In this document: positions 46,197 through 54,921 of the stretch, in pieces | How positions within the stretch are numbered: position 1 is the stretch's first letter | Layout of the letters: each line of letters begins with the position of its first letter | NCBI GenBank assembly: GCA_029243385.1 | Contig: JAQWSC010000008.1 | Location: 109,612-173,611 of the forward strand | Length of the DNA stretch: 64,000 bases | Reading direction: 5' to 3' | DNA from: Flavobacteriaceae bacterium | GTDB taxonomy: Bacteria > Bacteroidota > Bacteroidia > Flavobacteriales > Flavobacteriaceae | Translations under genes and position numbers: made by a program | Notes under the pieces: generated by a model | Told to the model about the DNA's origin: nothing | Seen by the model: the letters and a program-made list of their open reading frames with translations, nothing else | The model's database searches: none

Positions 46197-47179
46197 AAAA
46201 TAAAGTCACATTTACCAACGCTAATGTCGTAACAATTATCTAATTTAAAATACTCAATTAATCTGAAAAGATTTGACTTTTTTCTCCCTATAAAAATTTC
46301 ACGTTCTTTAGCGATTTCTATTTCGGTCAATAAATTTATTGCGCTTACCTCCTTTTCACTAATCGTTTTTTGATTAAACCTATCCTGTAAATGACCTTTT
46401 TCTTTTTCGTCTATTAGAGTTAAAAAATTGAATGTAGGATATCTTTTATTTAAATCAATGAAAGTTGTATAATCATCCCTCATAACAAAAACCGTTTTAA
46501 TAAAAGAATTAATCTCTCTAAGTCGCTTCATATAATCAGATACATCATAAAAATTGTCTTCTCCAACATCAACTTTGTCTCCTCTTCTTATGTGAAAGAC
46601 GGCATAATTTTCATCAATTGGTGTTTTTTTATTTACTATTTTTTTTGAAAAATTGGAGTTAAGTTTCCATGTTTTTTTTAAAATTTTGTTGATCTCTTCA
46701 ATAAACTGTCTTTTATTCCTTTCTAATTCAATTAGACTGTGCTTTCTAACCTCTTCAAAGCTGTCAAAAAAAATCTTTGTGTGTTTTGGTTTTATTATAT
46801 TTAAAGTTTGGTTAATAATCAAATATACTAGAACCTTAAGGTTAATGACTTTTTTTCCTTTTTTGTTTTTTAAATATACTAAACCTACCCTATTTTTCTC
46901 GTAATAAGTGAATTTATAAAGTCCTATATATTTGTCTAAAATAAAGAGAGTGGCTCTTAAAACCCTGTGTTTTTTAAAATTTATTTCGTGATCCAACGAC
47001 ACGAAATAATCCGAACATCCCTTCTTAATTCTAAAATTCCATAAACTATCCTCGAGTATTAAATCATAGTTTTTTTTATTACAGTAGTTAATTGCGTATA
47101 ATAAGTTGTTAATTTCTGACCCAAATCCTCTATTTGATATGTGCCAAATCAATTTTTTATTAACATTGTGTTTTATCAC
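46193..47179 (-). CDS. Candidate fucosyltransferase (GT23-like, HxRRGDK motif)
   Basis: 328 residues. The key motif is FHIRRGDKVDVGED (about residue 198), matching the HxRRxD(K) donor site of alpha-1,6-, alpha-1,2- and protein O-fucosyltransferases. A later IFIGRKKSNLFRLIEYF resembles the conserved C-terminal IG...SxxxR region. The N-terminus SNRGFGSEINNLLYAINYC resembles the G-G-N-N entrance of the same clan. GDP-fucose is made by fcl and gmd immediately upstream, which supports the donor (inference). The start codon is GTG (47177-47179). Confidence 0.6.
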   Translation of the reverse strand: MIKHNVNKKLIWHISNRGFGSEINNLLYAINYCNKKNYDLILEDSLWNFRIKKGCSDYFVSLDHEINFKKHRVLRATLFILDKYIGLYKFTYYEKNRVGLVYLKNKKGKKVINLKVLVYLIINQTLNIIKPKHTKIFFDSFEEVRKHSLIELERNKRQFIEEINKILKKTWKLNSNFSKKIVNKKTPIDENYAVFHIRRGDKVDVGEDNFYDVSDYMKRLREINSFIKTVFVMRDDYTTFIDLNKRYPTFNFLTLIDEKEKGHLQDRFNQKTISEKEVSAINLLTEIEIAKEREIFIGRKKSNLFRLIEYFKLDNCYDISVGKCDFIL

Positions 47180-47211
47180 TTAGTTTGCTTTTTTCAAGTT
47201 AAAAAATTGAT

Positions 47212-48279
47212 TTAAAAGATTTTATGAATTCCTTTTTCCAGCTCAACTCTATGTCTCCATTTCAATGCATTCAATTTAGAAACATCTGTCAATTTCCGCA
47301 GGGTTCCATCGGGTTTTTCTGGATTAAAAACTAACTCACCTTGAAACCCAACTGTCTTTTTAATCAAATTGGCAAGTGCTTCAATTGATATCTCTTCGCC
47401 TGTTCCAATATTAATGTGAGTATTTCGAATTTCTTTATCCGTTGAGTCAAAAGTATCTTTGAAATTGATGTTTTCCATAATATGAACACAAGCATCAGCC
47501 ATGTCTTCGCTGTATAAAAACTCCCGCAAAGGTTTGCCTGTTCCCCAAATTTCAACAACCCACGTATTGTCTAATTTTTGCACTCCGTATTTGTTCAATA
47601 CATCAATGATTTCTTCTTTTGAAGAAACCCCGTCGACGTTTTCAATGGGAAGATTGGATAAATCTTTTTTTATTTGATCCCAATTATCGGTTTCTAAATA
47701 ATGTGCAAGCTTGATCTTACGTAATAGTGCTGGCAATACATGGGAGGTTTCCAAATCAAAATTGTCATTAGGACCATACAGATTGGTAGGCATTACAGAT
47801 ATAAAATTAGTGCCGTATTGAAGATTGTAGCTTTCACACATTTTAATCCCTGCGATTTTAGCAATAGCATAAGGCTCATTGGTGTACTCCAAAGAATCCG
47901 TTAAAAGATACTCCTCCTTCATAGGTTGAGGACATTCTTTAGGGTAAATACAGGTGCTTCCTAAAAACAATAATTTTTTTATGCCGTGAACATAGCTTTG
48001 ATGAATCACGTTGTTTTGAATCATCATGTTTTCGTATATAAAATCTGCTCGATAAGTGTTATTGGCAACAATTCCGCCTACTTTGGCTGCGGCTAATATC
48101 ACATATTCTGGTTGCTCTTTTGCAAAAAAAGACACTACCGAAGCTTGGTTCGTTAAGTCCAAGTCGGCATGGGTACGCATAACCAAATTCGTAAATCCTT
48201 TTTGTTGAAGGTTTTTTACTATGGCGCTTCCCACGAGACCTCGATGTCCTGCAACGTATATTTTGGCGTCTTTTTTCAA
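47212..48279 (-). CDS. fcl: GDP-L-fucose synthase
   Basis: Epimerises and reduces GDP-4-keto-6-deoxymannose to GDP-L-fucose. NAD(P) motif GHRGLVGSAIVKNLQ, the active-site GSTCIYPKECPQPM and YAIAKIAGIKMCE (Y-x3-K). At 355 residues it is about 35 longer than E. coli Fcl. The extra segment, about residues 200-235 (LPIENVDGVSSKEEIIDVLN), is common in Bacteroidota. It starts directly after gmd. Confidence 0.95.
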   Translation of the reverse strand: MKKDAKIYVAGHRGLVGSAIVKNLQQKGFTNLVMRTHADLDLTNQASVVSFFAKEQPEYVILAAAKVGGIVANNTYRADFIYENMMIQNNVIHQSYVHGIKKLLFLGSTCIYPKECPQPMKEEYLLTDSLEYTNEPYAIAKIAGIKMCESYNLQYGTNFISVMPTNLYGPNDNFDLETSHVLPALLRKIKLAHYLETDNWDQIKKDLSNLPIENVDGVSSKEEIIDVLNKYGVQKLDNTWVVEIWGTGKPLREFLYSEDMADACVHIMENINFKDTFDSTDKEIRNTHINIGTGEEISIEALANLIKKTVGFQGELVFNPEKPDGTLRKLTDVSKLNALKWRHRVELEKGIHKIF

Positions 48280-49362
48280 TTAATCGTGTGCTTTTTTGAT
48301 TGTGTGTTCTCGCTTGGCAAGGGCTAAGTCGTGTTGCATCATAACAGACACCAACTCTTTAAACGATGTTTCATTGGGATTCCAACCCAATATTGTTTTG
48401 GCTCTGGTCGGGTCTCCTAGTAGGGTTTCGACTTCTGCGGGTCGATAATATTTAGGGTCAACCTCTATTAGCGTCTTGCCTGTATTTGAGCAAACACCTC
48501 GCTCCGCAGCATCTGAGCCTTCCCATTGAAGAGCGATTCCTGCTTCATTAAATGCTAATTCACAAAACTCGCGAACACTATGTTGTTCTCCTGTGGCAAT
48601 CACAAAGTCCTCGGGCTTGTCATGCTGCAACATCAACCACATACACTTTACATAATCTTTGGCATAACCCCAGTCTCTCATTGCATCTAAATTTCCTAAG
48701 TACAATTTTTCCTGAGTTCCTTGTGCAATCCTTGATGCAGCCAATGTGATTTTTCGAGTCACAAACGTTTCCCCCCTGCGTTCTGATTCGTGATTAAATA
48801 AAATACCATTTACAGCAAACATTCCATACGATTCTCGGTAGTTTTTTGTAATCCAATAGGCATAAATCTTTGCCACGCCATAAGGGGACCTTGGATAAAA
48901 CGGGGTGGTTTCTTTTTGTGGAATTTCTTGGACTTTTCCGTAAAGTTCCGAAGTAGAGGCTTGATAAATCCGTGTTGTTTTTTCCAATCCACAAATTCGA
49001 ATCGCTTCTAATAAACGAAGGGTTCCCACAGCGTCTGTCTCCGCAGTATATTCTGGTAAATCAAACGAAACTTTTACGTGAGATTGCGCCGCCAAATTAT
49101 ATATTTCACTGGGTTTAACCTCTTGGATTAAACGTATCAAATTTGACGAATCTGTCATGTCTCCATAATGAAGCGTTACTTTTCTTTCGGAGTGTAAATC
49201 GCGAATTAATTCTTCAATATAAAGATGCTCAATACGCTCCGTATTAAACGAAGAGCTACGTCTGATAATTCCATGGACTTCATACCCCTTTTTTACCAAA
49301 AATTCTGCTAAATAGGACCCATCCTGTCCTGTAATTCCAGTTATTAATGCTATTTTATTCAT
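48280..49362 (-). CDS. gmd: GDP-mannose 4,6-dehydratase
   Basis: Converts GDP-mannose to GDP-4-keto-6-deoxymannose, the first step to GDP-fucose. Signature [15 protein letters not shown], the catalytic [16 protein letters not shown] and the Y-x3-K in [13 protein letters not shown]. It has 360 residues. It lies 5 nt after rfbD and abuts fcl. Confidence 0.96.
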   Translation of the reverse strand: MNKIALITGITGQDGSYLAEFLVKKGYEVHGIIRRSSSFNTERIEHLYIEELIRDLHSERKVTLHYGDMTDSSNLIRLIQEVKPSEIYNLAAQSHVKVSFDLPEYTAETDAVGTLRLLEAIRICGLEKTTRIYQASTSELYGKVQEIPQKETTPFYPRSPYGVAKIYAYWITKNYRESYGMFAVNGILFNHESERRGETFVTRKITLAASRIAQGTQEKLYLGNLDAMRDWGYAKDYVKCMWLMLQHDKPEDFVIATGEQHSVREFCELAFNEAGIALQWEGSDAAERGVCSNTGKTLIEVDPKYYRPAEVETLLGDPTRAKTILGWNPNETSFKELVSVMMQHDLALAKREHTIKKAHD

Positions 49363-49367
49363 TTTTT

Positions 49368-50138
49368 TTAATCCGTTATGACGCTTTTAAAGGGTCTAAG
49401 TGTGCTTGCCTGTTGCTTTTTACTTCCCGTAATTGATGTTTTTATTTTTTTCTCTTTTACTATCTTTTTTGCCAACTCCAGCCAGGTCATTGCCTCACCG
49501 TCCGAAAAATGAGAAATTCCTTTTAATATACAACTGTTTTTTGTTCTTGTTAGTATATGGTTGGCTAAGTTTTTGGCATACGTTGGACTTCCTATGTGTT
49601 CGTTGGTTACATAAAGGGGTTCGCCTGCCTCTGCTTTTTTAAGAATTTTGGTGTAAAAGTTGTTTCCAAACTCGGAATACAACCACGAAGTGCGAATGAT
49701 AGAAAAATCGCCTCCAATAGCCTGAATCGCCTTTTCGCCCTCCCATTTGGTTGCTCCGTATTGATTAATTGGATTGGGGAGATCTTGAGGCGTATAGGGA
49801 CTTCCTTTTTCTCCGTCGAATACATAATCGGTAGAAATGTGAATTAGGTGAATGCCGTTTCTTTTACATGCCTTTGCCAAAATCGCAGGGGCTTTACCGT
49901 TAATCAACAATGCTTTTTCAGGTTCCGTTTCCGCCAAATCTACATTTGTAAAAGCTGCACAGTTGATGACATAGTCCCATGGCTGACTTGTAAATACGCT
50001 TTCGACCGCATTAGTGTCGGTAATATCGAGTTCTTGTTTTGAAAAAAAATGAAGGGATAAGGAGGAATATAAATCCGATACAGACCTTAAAGCTTGGCCC
50101 AACTGGCCGGTAGATCCTGTAACAAGAATTTTTGTCAT
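49368..50138 (-). CDS. rfbD: dTDP-4-dehydrorhamnose reductase
   Basis: Last step to dTDP-L-rhamnose. Cofactor motif [12 protein letters not shown] at the N-terminus, [15 protein letters not shown] and Y-x3-K in [11 protein letters not shown]. The ATG at 50138 gives 256 residues and a 4-bp overlap with rfbC, consistent with the other rfb junctions; a longer frame to 50210 is not preferred. The C-terminus is slightly shorter than E. coli RfbD. Confidence 0.94.
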   Translation of the reverse strand: MTKILVTGSTGQLGQALRSVSDLYSSLSLHFFSKQELDITDTNAVESVFTSQPWDYVINCAAFTNVDLAETEPEKALLINGKAPAILAKACKRNGIHLIHISTDYVFDGEKGSPYTPQDLPNPINQYGATKWEGEKAIQAIGGDFSIIRTSWLYSEFGNNFYTKILKKAEAGEPLYVTNEHIGSPTYAKNLANHILTRTKNSCILKGISHFSDGEAMTWLELAKKIVKEKKIKTSITGSKKQQASTLRPFKSVITD

Positions 50139-50677
50139 TGCTTGGGGGTTAAGTTCCGCAAAGATACGTCTTTTTCTGAAAGTTTTCTGTGACTTACAGG
50201 CAATTTCCAATCAATATGTAGGGCCGCATCATCGTGAGCGATTCCATCCTCAAAGTCGGGGTTGTAATACTGATCTACTTTATAAAAAAGGGTTGCTGTT
50301 GGACTCAATACGGCATATCCATGGGCAAAGCCTTTGGGAATAAACAATTGGTGTTGATTTTCTGTTGAAAGCTCAACCGCTACGTGTTGTCCATATGTTT
50401 GGGATTGGGGACGAAGATCTACCGCAACGTCCAAAACGGTTCCTTCCAACACACGTACCAATTTGGATTGGGCATATTGTCCTGTCTGAAAGTGAAGCCC
50501 TCGAACCACGCCATACTCCGATTGACTTTGGTTGTCTTGAACAAAATGAATGGGTGCTCCCAAAAATGACTCCATGTGATCTTGACGAAAACTCTCAAAA
50601 AAAGAGCCTCGAGCGTCTCTATGAATCTCTGGCACTATAATAAAACATCCCGCCAAATGCGTGTCTATTTTCTTCAT
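50135..50677 (-). CDS. rfbC: dTDP-4-dehydrorhamnose 3,5-epimerase
   Basis: Cupin-fold epimerase for dTDP-rhamnose. Diagnostic segments: PEIHRDARGSFFESF, FVQDNQSQSEYGVVRGLHFQ, and FIPKGFAHGYAVLSPTATLFYKV (with the catalytic His and Tyr). It has 180 residues. 4-bp overlaps with rfbA and rfbD. Confidence 0.96.
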   Translation of the reverse strand: MKKIDTHLAGCFIIVPEIHRDARGSFFESFRQDHMESFLGAPIHFVQDNQSQSEYGVVRGLHFQTGQYAQSKLVRVLEGTVLDVAVDLRPQSQTYGQHVAVELSTENQHQLFIPKGFAHGYAVLSPTATLFYKVDQYYNPDFEDGIAHDDAALHIDWKLPVSHRKLSEKDVSLRNLTPKQ

Positions 50678-51537
50678 GGTTTCAATCCTTTGAGTAAGCA
50701 GTCGCCGTATCCGCTAAGGCTGTATTGTTCCGCAAGCTGTCGAAGCTGCGACTCGTTTATAAACCCTTCTTCGTAAGCGATTCGTTCTGGTGACCCTATC
50801 ACAATTCCTTGTCGATGTTGAATGGTTTCAACAAACTGAGAAGCCTCACTGAGCGAAGCAATCGTTCCCGTGTCTAGCCATACATCCCCTGCTTCCAATT
50901 CAATGACTTGAAGTTTTTTGTGTTCTAAAAAAACGGCATTTATATCGCTTATTTCCAACTCATTTCTCGCGCTTGGTTTGATTTGTTTAGCGACATCAAC
51001 CACCGTGTTGTCGTAAAAATAAATTCCGCAAACGGCAAAATTAGAAGCTGGGTGTTTTGGTTTTTCTTGAATCGAAACCGCGGTGCCGGTTTCATCAAAA
51101 GATACGACTCCATATCGCTGTGGATTGGAAACCTGTTGCGCAAAAACAACGCCCCCTAAAGGGTTTTCAGCGCTTTTCAGAAGCGTGTTCAGTTTGCTTC
51201 CATAAAAAATGTTGTCTCCTAATATCAAACACACCGAGTCGGTTCCTATAAACTTTTTTCCTATAATAAATGCCTCTGCAATTCCCTTTGGTTCCGGTTG
51301 TTCGGCATACGAAAAAGAACATCCTAAAGCGCTTCCGTCACCCAATAGTTTTTTAAACAACGGAATGTCAATCGGAAGACAAATAATCAATATTTCACGG
51401 ATTCCTGCACTCATTAAAGTCGAAAGTGGATAATAAATCATCGGTTTGTCATACACAGGCAAAAGTTGTTTGCTAACCGATAGGGTTAGTGGGTGTAATC
51501 GAGTGCCTGAGCCGCCTGCTAGGATAATTCCTTTCAT
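50674..51537 (-). CDS. rfbA: Glucose-1-phosphate thymidylyltransferase
   Basis: Makes dTDP-glucose, the first step of dTDP-rhamnose synthesis. N-terminal GIILAGGSGTRLHPLT, YDKPMIYYPLSTLM, and the metal-site LILGDNIFYG. The ATG at 51537 gives 287 residues and a 4-bp ATGA overlap with rfbB; a longer frame to 51606 lies inside rfbB and is rejected. Confidence 0.96.
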   Translation of the reverse strand: MKGIILAGGSGTRLHPLTLSVSKQLLPVYDKPMIYYPLSTLMSAGIREILIICLPIDIPLFKKLLGDGSALGCSFSYAEQPEPKGIAEAFIIGKKFIGTDSVCLILGDNIFYGSKLNTLLKSAENPLGGVVFAQQVSNPQRYGVVSFDETGTAVSIQEKPKHPASNFAVCGIYFYDNTVVDVAKQIKPSARNELEISDINAVFLEHKKLQVIELEAGDVWLDTGTIASLSEASQFVETIQHRQGIVIGSPERIAYEEGFINESQLRQLAEQYSLSGYGDCLLKGLKP

Positions 51538-52589
51538 GACTTGTTGAGTTTGTGTTTTTTTGTGTAATAGTCTTTGTATGCCCCAGAATTTACGTTTTCT
51601 AACCATGTGGGATTGTTCAAATACCAGTCGATGGTTTTTGAAAGTCCTTCTTCAAAAGTAACCGAGGGCTTCCAATTCAATTTTTGACTGATTTTAGTCG
51701 CATCAATAGCATACCTTTTGTCGTGTCCGGGTCGGTCTTTTACATACGAAATCAGTTGCTCCGAAGATCCTGTGGGTCGGCCCAACTTTTGATCCATTTG
51801 CTGACACAAGAGTTTGACCAAATCACTGTTTATCCATTCGTTAAATCCGCCAATATTATACGTTTCACCTAAATCGCCTTCGTGAAATATAAGATCAATC
51901 GCCTTGGCGTGGTCTATCACATACAACCAGTCTCTGGTATAATTGCCGTCTCCATACACTGGAAGGGGTTGTTGGTTGATAATGTTATTTATAAATAGGG
52001 GAATCAGCTTTTCTGGAAATTGATTGGGTCCGTAATTGTTCGAACAGTTCGAAATCACATACGGCAAACCATAGGTTTCGCCATAAGCGCGAACAAAGTG
52101 GTCGGAGCTTGCCTTGGAGGCCGAATAGGGAGAATTGGGGTCATAAGCGGTGGTTTCGGTAAACAATCCCGTTTCGCCGAGACTTCCATACACCTCGTCC
52201 GTACTGATATGATAAAAACGCTTTGTGTGAAAACTGGAGTCCCATAGCTTTTTAAACGCGTTGAGTAAATGGAGCGTTCCTAGAATATTGGTTTTTACAA
52301 AGTCAAGAGGGCTTTCAATGGACCTGTCAACGTGCGATTCCGCCGCCAAATGAATTACGCTGTCAAATCGATGGGTTTGGAATAGCGTATCTATAAGCGT
52401 CTCATCGGTAATGTCGCCTTTTATAAAATGGTAGTTTGGTTTTGACTCCAGGTCTTTTACATTTTCTAGATTTCCTGCATAGGTCAATGCATCCAAATTG
52501 AAAATTTGGTAATGGGGGTGTTTTTCAACAAAAAGTCGAACCGTATGTGATCCTATAAATCCCGCTCCGCCTGTTATGAGTATGTTCAT
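51534..52589 (-). CDS. rfbB: dTDP-glucose 4,6-dehydratase
   Basis: Second step of dTDP-rhamnose synthesis. NAD motif ITGGAGFIGSHTVRLF, active-site STDEVYGSLGETG, and Y-x3-K in SPYSASKASSDHFVRAY. It has 351 residues. Ten nt after the TviB-like gene. Starts the compact rfbBACD block. Confidence 0.96.
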   Translation of the reverse strand: MNILITGGAGFIGSHTVRLFVEKHPHYQIFNLDALTYAGNLENVKDLESKPNYHFIKGDITDETLIDTLFQTHRFDSVIHLAAESHVDRSIESPLDFVKTNILGTLHLLNAFKKLWDSSFHTKRFYHISTDEVYGSLGETGLFTETTAYDPNSPYSASKASSDHFVRAYGETYGLPYVISNCSNNYGPNQFPEKLIPLFINNIINQQPLPVYGDGNYTRDWLYVIDHAKAIDLIFHEGDLGETYNIGGFNEWINSDLVKLLCQQMDQKLGRPTGSSEQLISYVKDRPGHDKRYAIDATKISQKLNWKPSVTFEEGLSKTIDWYLNNPTWLENVNSGAYKDYYTKKHKLNKS

Positions 52590-52598
52590 TGCTAGACT

Positions 52599-53867
52599 TT
52601 ATAATCGGTCAGTTACCAATTGTTTGGGTAAAAAACCTTTCACATCAAAAATAACACTTTTTGAGTCGTTGCGAATGGAAGAAATATCAAGGGTTTTAAA
52701 TTCGTCGTGACCCACTGCCAAAACAATCGCCTCGTAAGTGTGCTGAATGCTTTGTATTAAAGAAATCCCAAATGTTTTTTGAACCTCACCGGGTTGGGCT
52801 TGTGGGTCATATACATCGACTTGAACGCCTTCTTTTTGAAGTTCCTTAACTACGTCAATCACTCGAGAGTTTCGAATGTCGGGGCAATTCTCCTTAAACG
52901 TAATTCCTAAAACAAGTGCCCTACTCTGTTTTATGGGTTGATGATTTTTCTCCAAAAGAGCAACTATACGTTGGGCAATGTGCGTTCCCATGGTGTCGTT
53001 CACTTTTCGTCCTGAAAGTATTACATCAGGAGCATATCCCAGTTGCTCGGATTTGTAAGTCAAATAGTACGGATCCACACCGATGCAGTGACCTCCAACA
53101 AGTCCGGGGCGAAAGGGTAAAAAATTCCATTTCGTTTCGGCTGCTTCCAACACCTCCAAAGTGTCAATGTTCATTTTTTCAAAAATCAATGCCAATTCAT
53201 TGATTAGAGAAATGTTTAAATCGCGTTGGGTGTTTTCAATAATTTTGGATGCCTCCGCTATTTTTATACTGGATGCCTTGTGAGTAGGAACCGATAAAAT
53301 AGATTGGTAGAGCGCATCAACTTCGTCCGCAATTTTTGGTGTACTCCCCGAAGTTACTTTTCGAATGTTGGTTACATTTCGATTTTTATCCCCAGGATTT
53401 ACGCGTTCGGGTGAGTACCCACAATAAAAATCTTTGTTGAATTGAAGACCACTTGCTTTTTCCAAAACAGGTACACAATCTTCTTCGGTACATCCTGGAT
53501 ACACCGTTGATTCGTATATCACCAGATTGTTTTTTTGAAGGTACCTTCCAACCGTTTTGGAAGCGGTCAGCAAAGGAGCTAAATCAGGTTTTTTATCTTT
53601 GTCAATAGGAGTTTGAACGGTAATAATATAGATGTCAGCGTTTTGCAGGGATGTTTCTTTTGCTGTAAAATCAATGCCTGTTAGGCTTTCGAGCGCTTTG
53701 GTTGAGAGTTCTTGGGTGGCGTCTATTCCTGATTGAAGCTCCTCGATTCTCTGTTGAGAAGTATCAAACCCTATGACTTTATGGCCGGCTTTGCTAAATG
53801 CGGCTGCTAATGGCAATCCTACATAGCCCAATCCCACAACAGCCAATATGGGGTTTTTCCGAGCCAA
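52599..53867 (-). CDS. Nucleotide sugar dehydrogenase, TviB/WbpO-like
   Basis: 422 residues of the UDP-glucose/GDP-mannose dehydrogenase superfamily. VVGLGYVGLPLAAAFSKAG, YESTVYPGCTEEDCVPVLE, and the catalytic Cys in PGLVGGHCIGVDPYYLT. The VYPGCTEED signature and HCIGVDPYYL are those of the TviB/WbpO branch, which makes UDP-N-acetylgalactosaminuronate from UDP-GlcNAc/GalNAc. The exact sugar is inferred. It abuts the Wzz-like gene. Confidence 0.9.
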   Translation of the reverse strand: MARKNPILAVVGLGYVGLPLAAAFSKAGHKVIGFDTSQQRIEELQSGIDATQELSTKALESLTGIDFTAKETSLQNADIYIITVQTPIDKDKKPDLAPLLTASKTVGRYLQKNNLVIYESTVYPGCTEEDCVPVLEKASGLQFNKDFYCGYSPERVNPGDKNRNVTNIRKVTSGSTPKIADEVDALYQSILSVPTHKASSIKIAEASKIIENTQRDLNISLINELALIFEKMNIDTLEVLEAAETKWNFLPFRPGLVGGHCIGVDPYYLTYKSEQLGYAPDVILSGRKVNDTMGTHIAQRIVALLEKNHQPIKQSRALVLGITFKENCPDIRNSRVIDVVKELQKEGVQVDVYDPQAQPGEVQKTFGISLIQSIQHTYEAIVLAVGHDEFKTLDISSIRNDSKSVIFDVKGFLPKQLVTDRL

Positions 53868-54920
53868 CTAGTCGTTTGTACGTTTGAGTAAAAATGCGTC
53901 TAAGGCTTTAAAAATAAGCCACAAAGCAAATAGCACAATGCCTCCTAAGGCGCCCATAACGATGAGGTTGTTGCTAATCCCTGATCTTTCATAACCCACT
54001 TCAGGAAAATCTGAGATTACCTTTAAAATTTCTTGGCTCTCCAATCGTTCTTCGTTATTTGACTCCAATTGACTTTGAAGAATGAGTTTTCGGTCGAGCA
54101 ACAGCAATTCTTTGTTGTTTTGCCCTTGTTGTTCCATAACAATGGAAGTCGATGCATTTTGCTTTTTGGCCTCTTCCAATAAGACTTTTTCATAAACACC
54201 TCGCAACGAATCGGTTTCTTGTAAAGAAACCAGCGTTAACGAATCATTGAGTGCAATGTTTTTGAGCGTTACCTGTTGCTTGTCTTTGAAGTAGTCGTTT
54301 TCTGAAATAGAAGCCAAAATAGGTTTTCGAAGGGCTGGGTATATCAGTCGGTCTTTCGAAGAAACTGTAATTTGGTGTTGTTTGTAGTCAATCGGATCCA
54401 AGGTGCTTAAATACTTCTCATAATTAATTTCCTCTCTAGAAATTGAATCCAAACTGAGTATCAAGCTATTGTACTGTTGGAGTTTTGTCGATTCAGAAAT
54501 TACAGGGGCTACTTCAAACTCCATTAATGATGCGGCTTGTTGCGTGCTAATTTTCAACACTTTGGATAGTTGTAATGAATCCTGTTGCGCTACCAAGGTG
54601 TTGTAGTAGGCAATGTTGTTATAAAGTTGGCGAGAACTCTCAAAATTAGGAGCGACCACCAGGGTTCCTTCATAAACTATAGGTGAATAAATAAGCTTTA
54701 CCAACCCAATGGATCCTCCAATAATACCCGCTATTAAAAATCCTACGATATTTCTTCGAACAGCTACCAAAAGGTTGATTAAAAGCGTAAAAAGAGTCGT
54801 AAATATAGATCCTACAAAACTAAAAAGCCTATTAAAAGCGCTGCCAATAAGTGTAAATAGTTGTCCTAAATCAACCTCTTCGTTTTGAGAGGGTGGTGTG
54901 GGGTTGGTTGAATTGCTCAT
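53868..54920 (-). CDS. Wzz-like chain-length/polysaccharide co-polymerase protein
   Basis: 350 residues with a Wzz-type layout: N-terminal membrane helices (about residues 32-75: LFTLLINLLVAV, GFLIAGIIGGSIGLVKL), a long helical periplasmic part (about 85-310) and a C-terminal membrane helix (VMGALGGIVLFALWLIF). The sequence YEGTLVVAPNFESSR resembles the beta-edge of Wzz proteins. Divergent and without a kinase tail. Probably sets glycan chain length. Confidence 0.7.
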   Translation of the reverse strand: MSNSTNPTPPSQNEEVDLGQLFTLIGSAFNRLFSFVGSIFTTLFTLLINLLVAVRRNIVGFLIAGIIGGSIGLVKLIYSPIVYEGTLVVAPNFESSRQLYNNIAYYNTLVAQQDSLQLSKVLKISTQQAASLMEFEVAPVISESTKLQQYNSLILSLDSISREEINYEKYLSTLDPIDYKQHQITVSSKDRLIYPALRKPILASISENDYFKDKQQVTLKNIALNDSLTLVSLQETDSLRGVYEKVLLEEAKKQNASTSIVMEQQGQNNKELLLLDRKLILQSQLESNNEERLESQEILKVISDFPEVGYERSGISNNLIVMGALGGIVLFALWLIFKALDAFLLKRTND

Positions 54921-54921
54921 A

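Noticed and set aside
37945-47179. A+T-rich block as a mobile genetic element
   Set aside because: No integrase, transposase, tRNA junction or flanking repeats were seen; all genes fit a normal glycan cassette.
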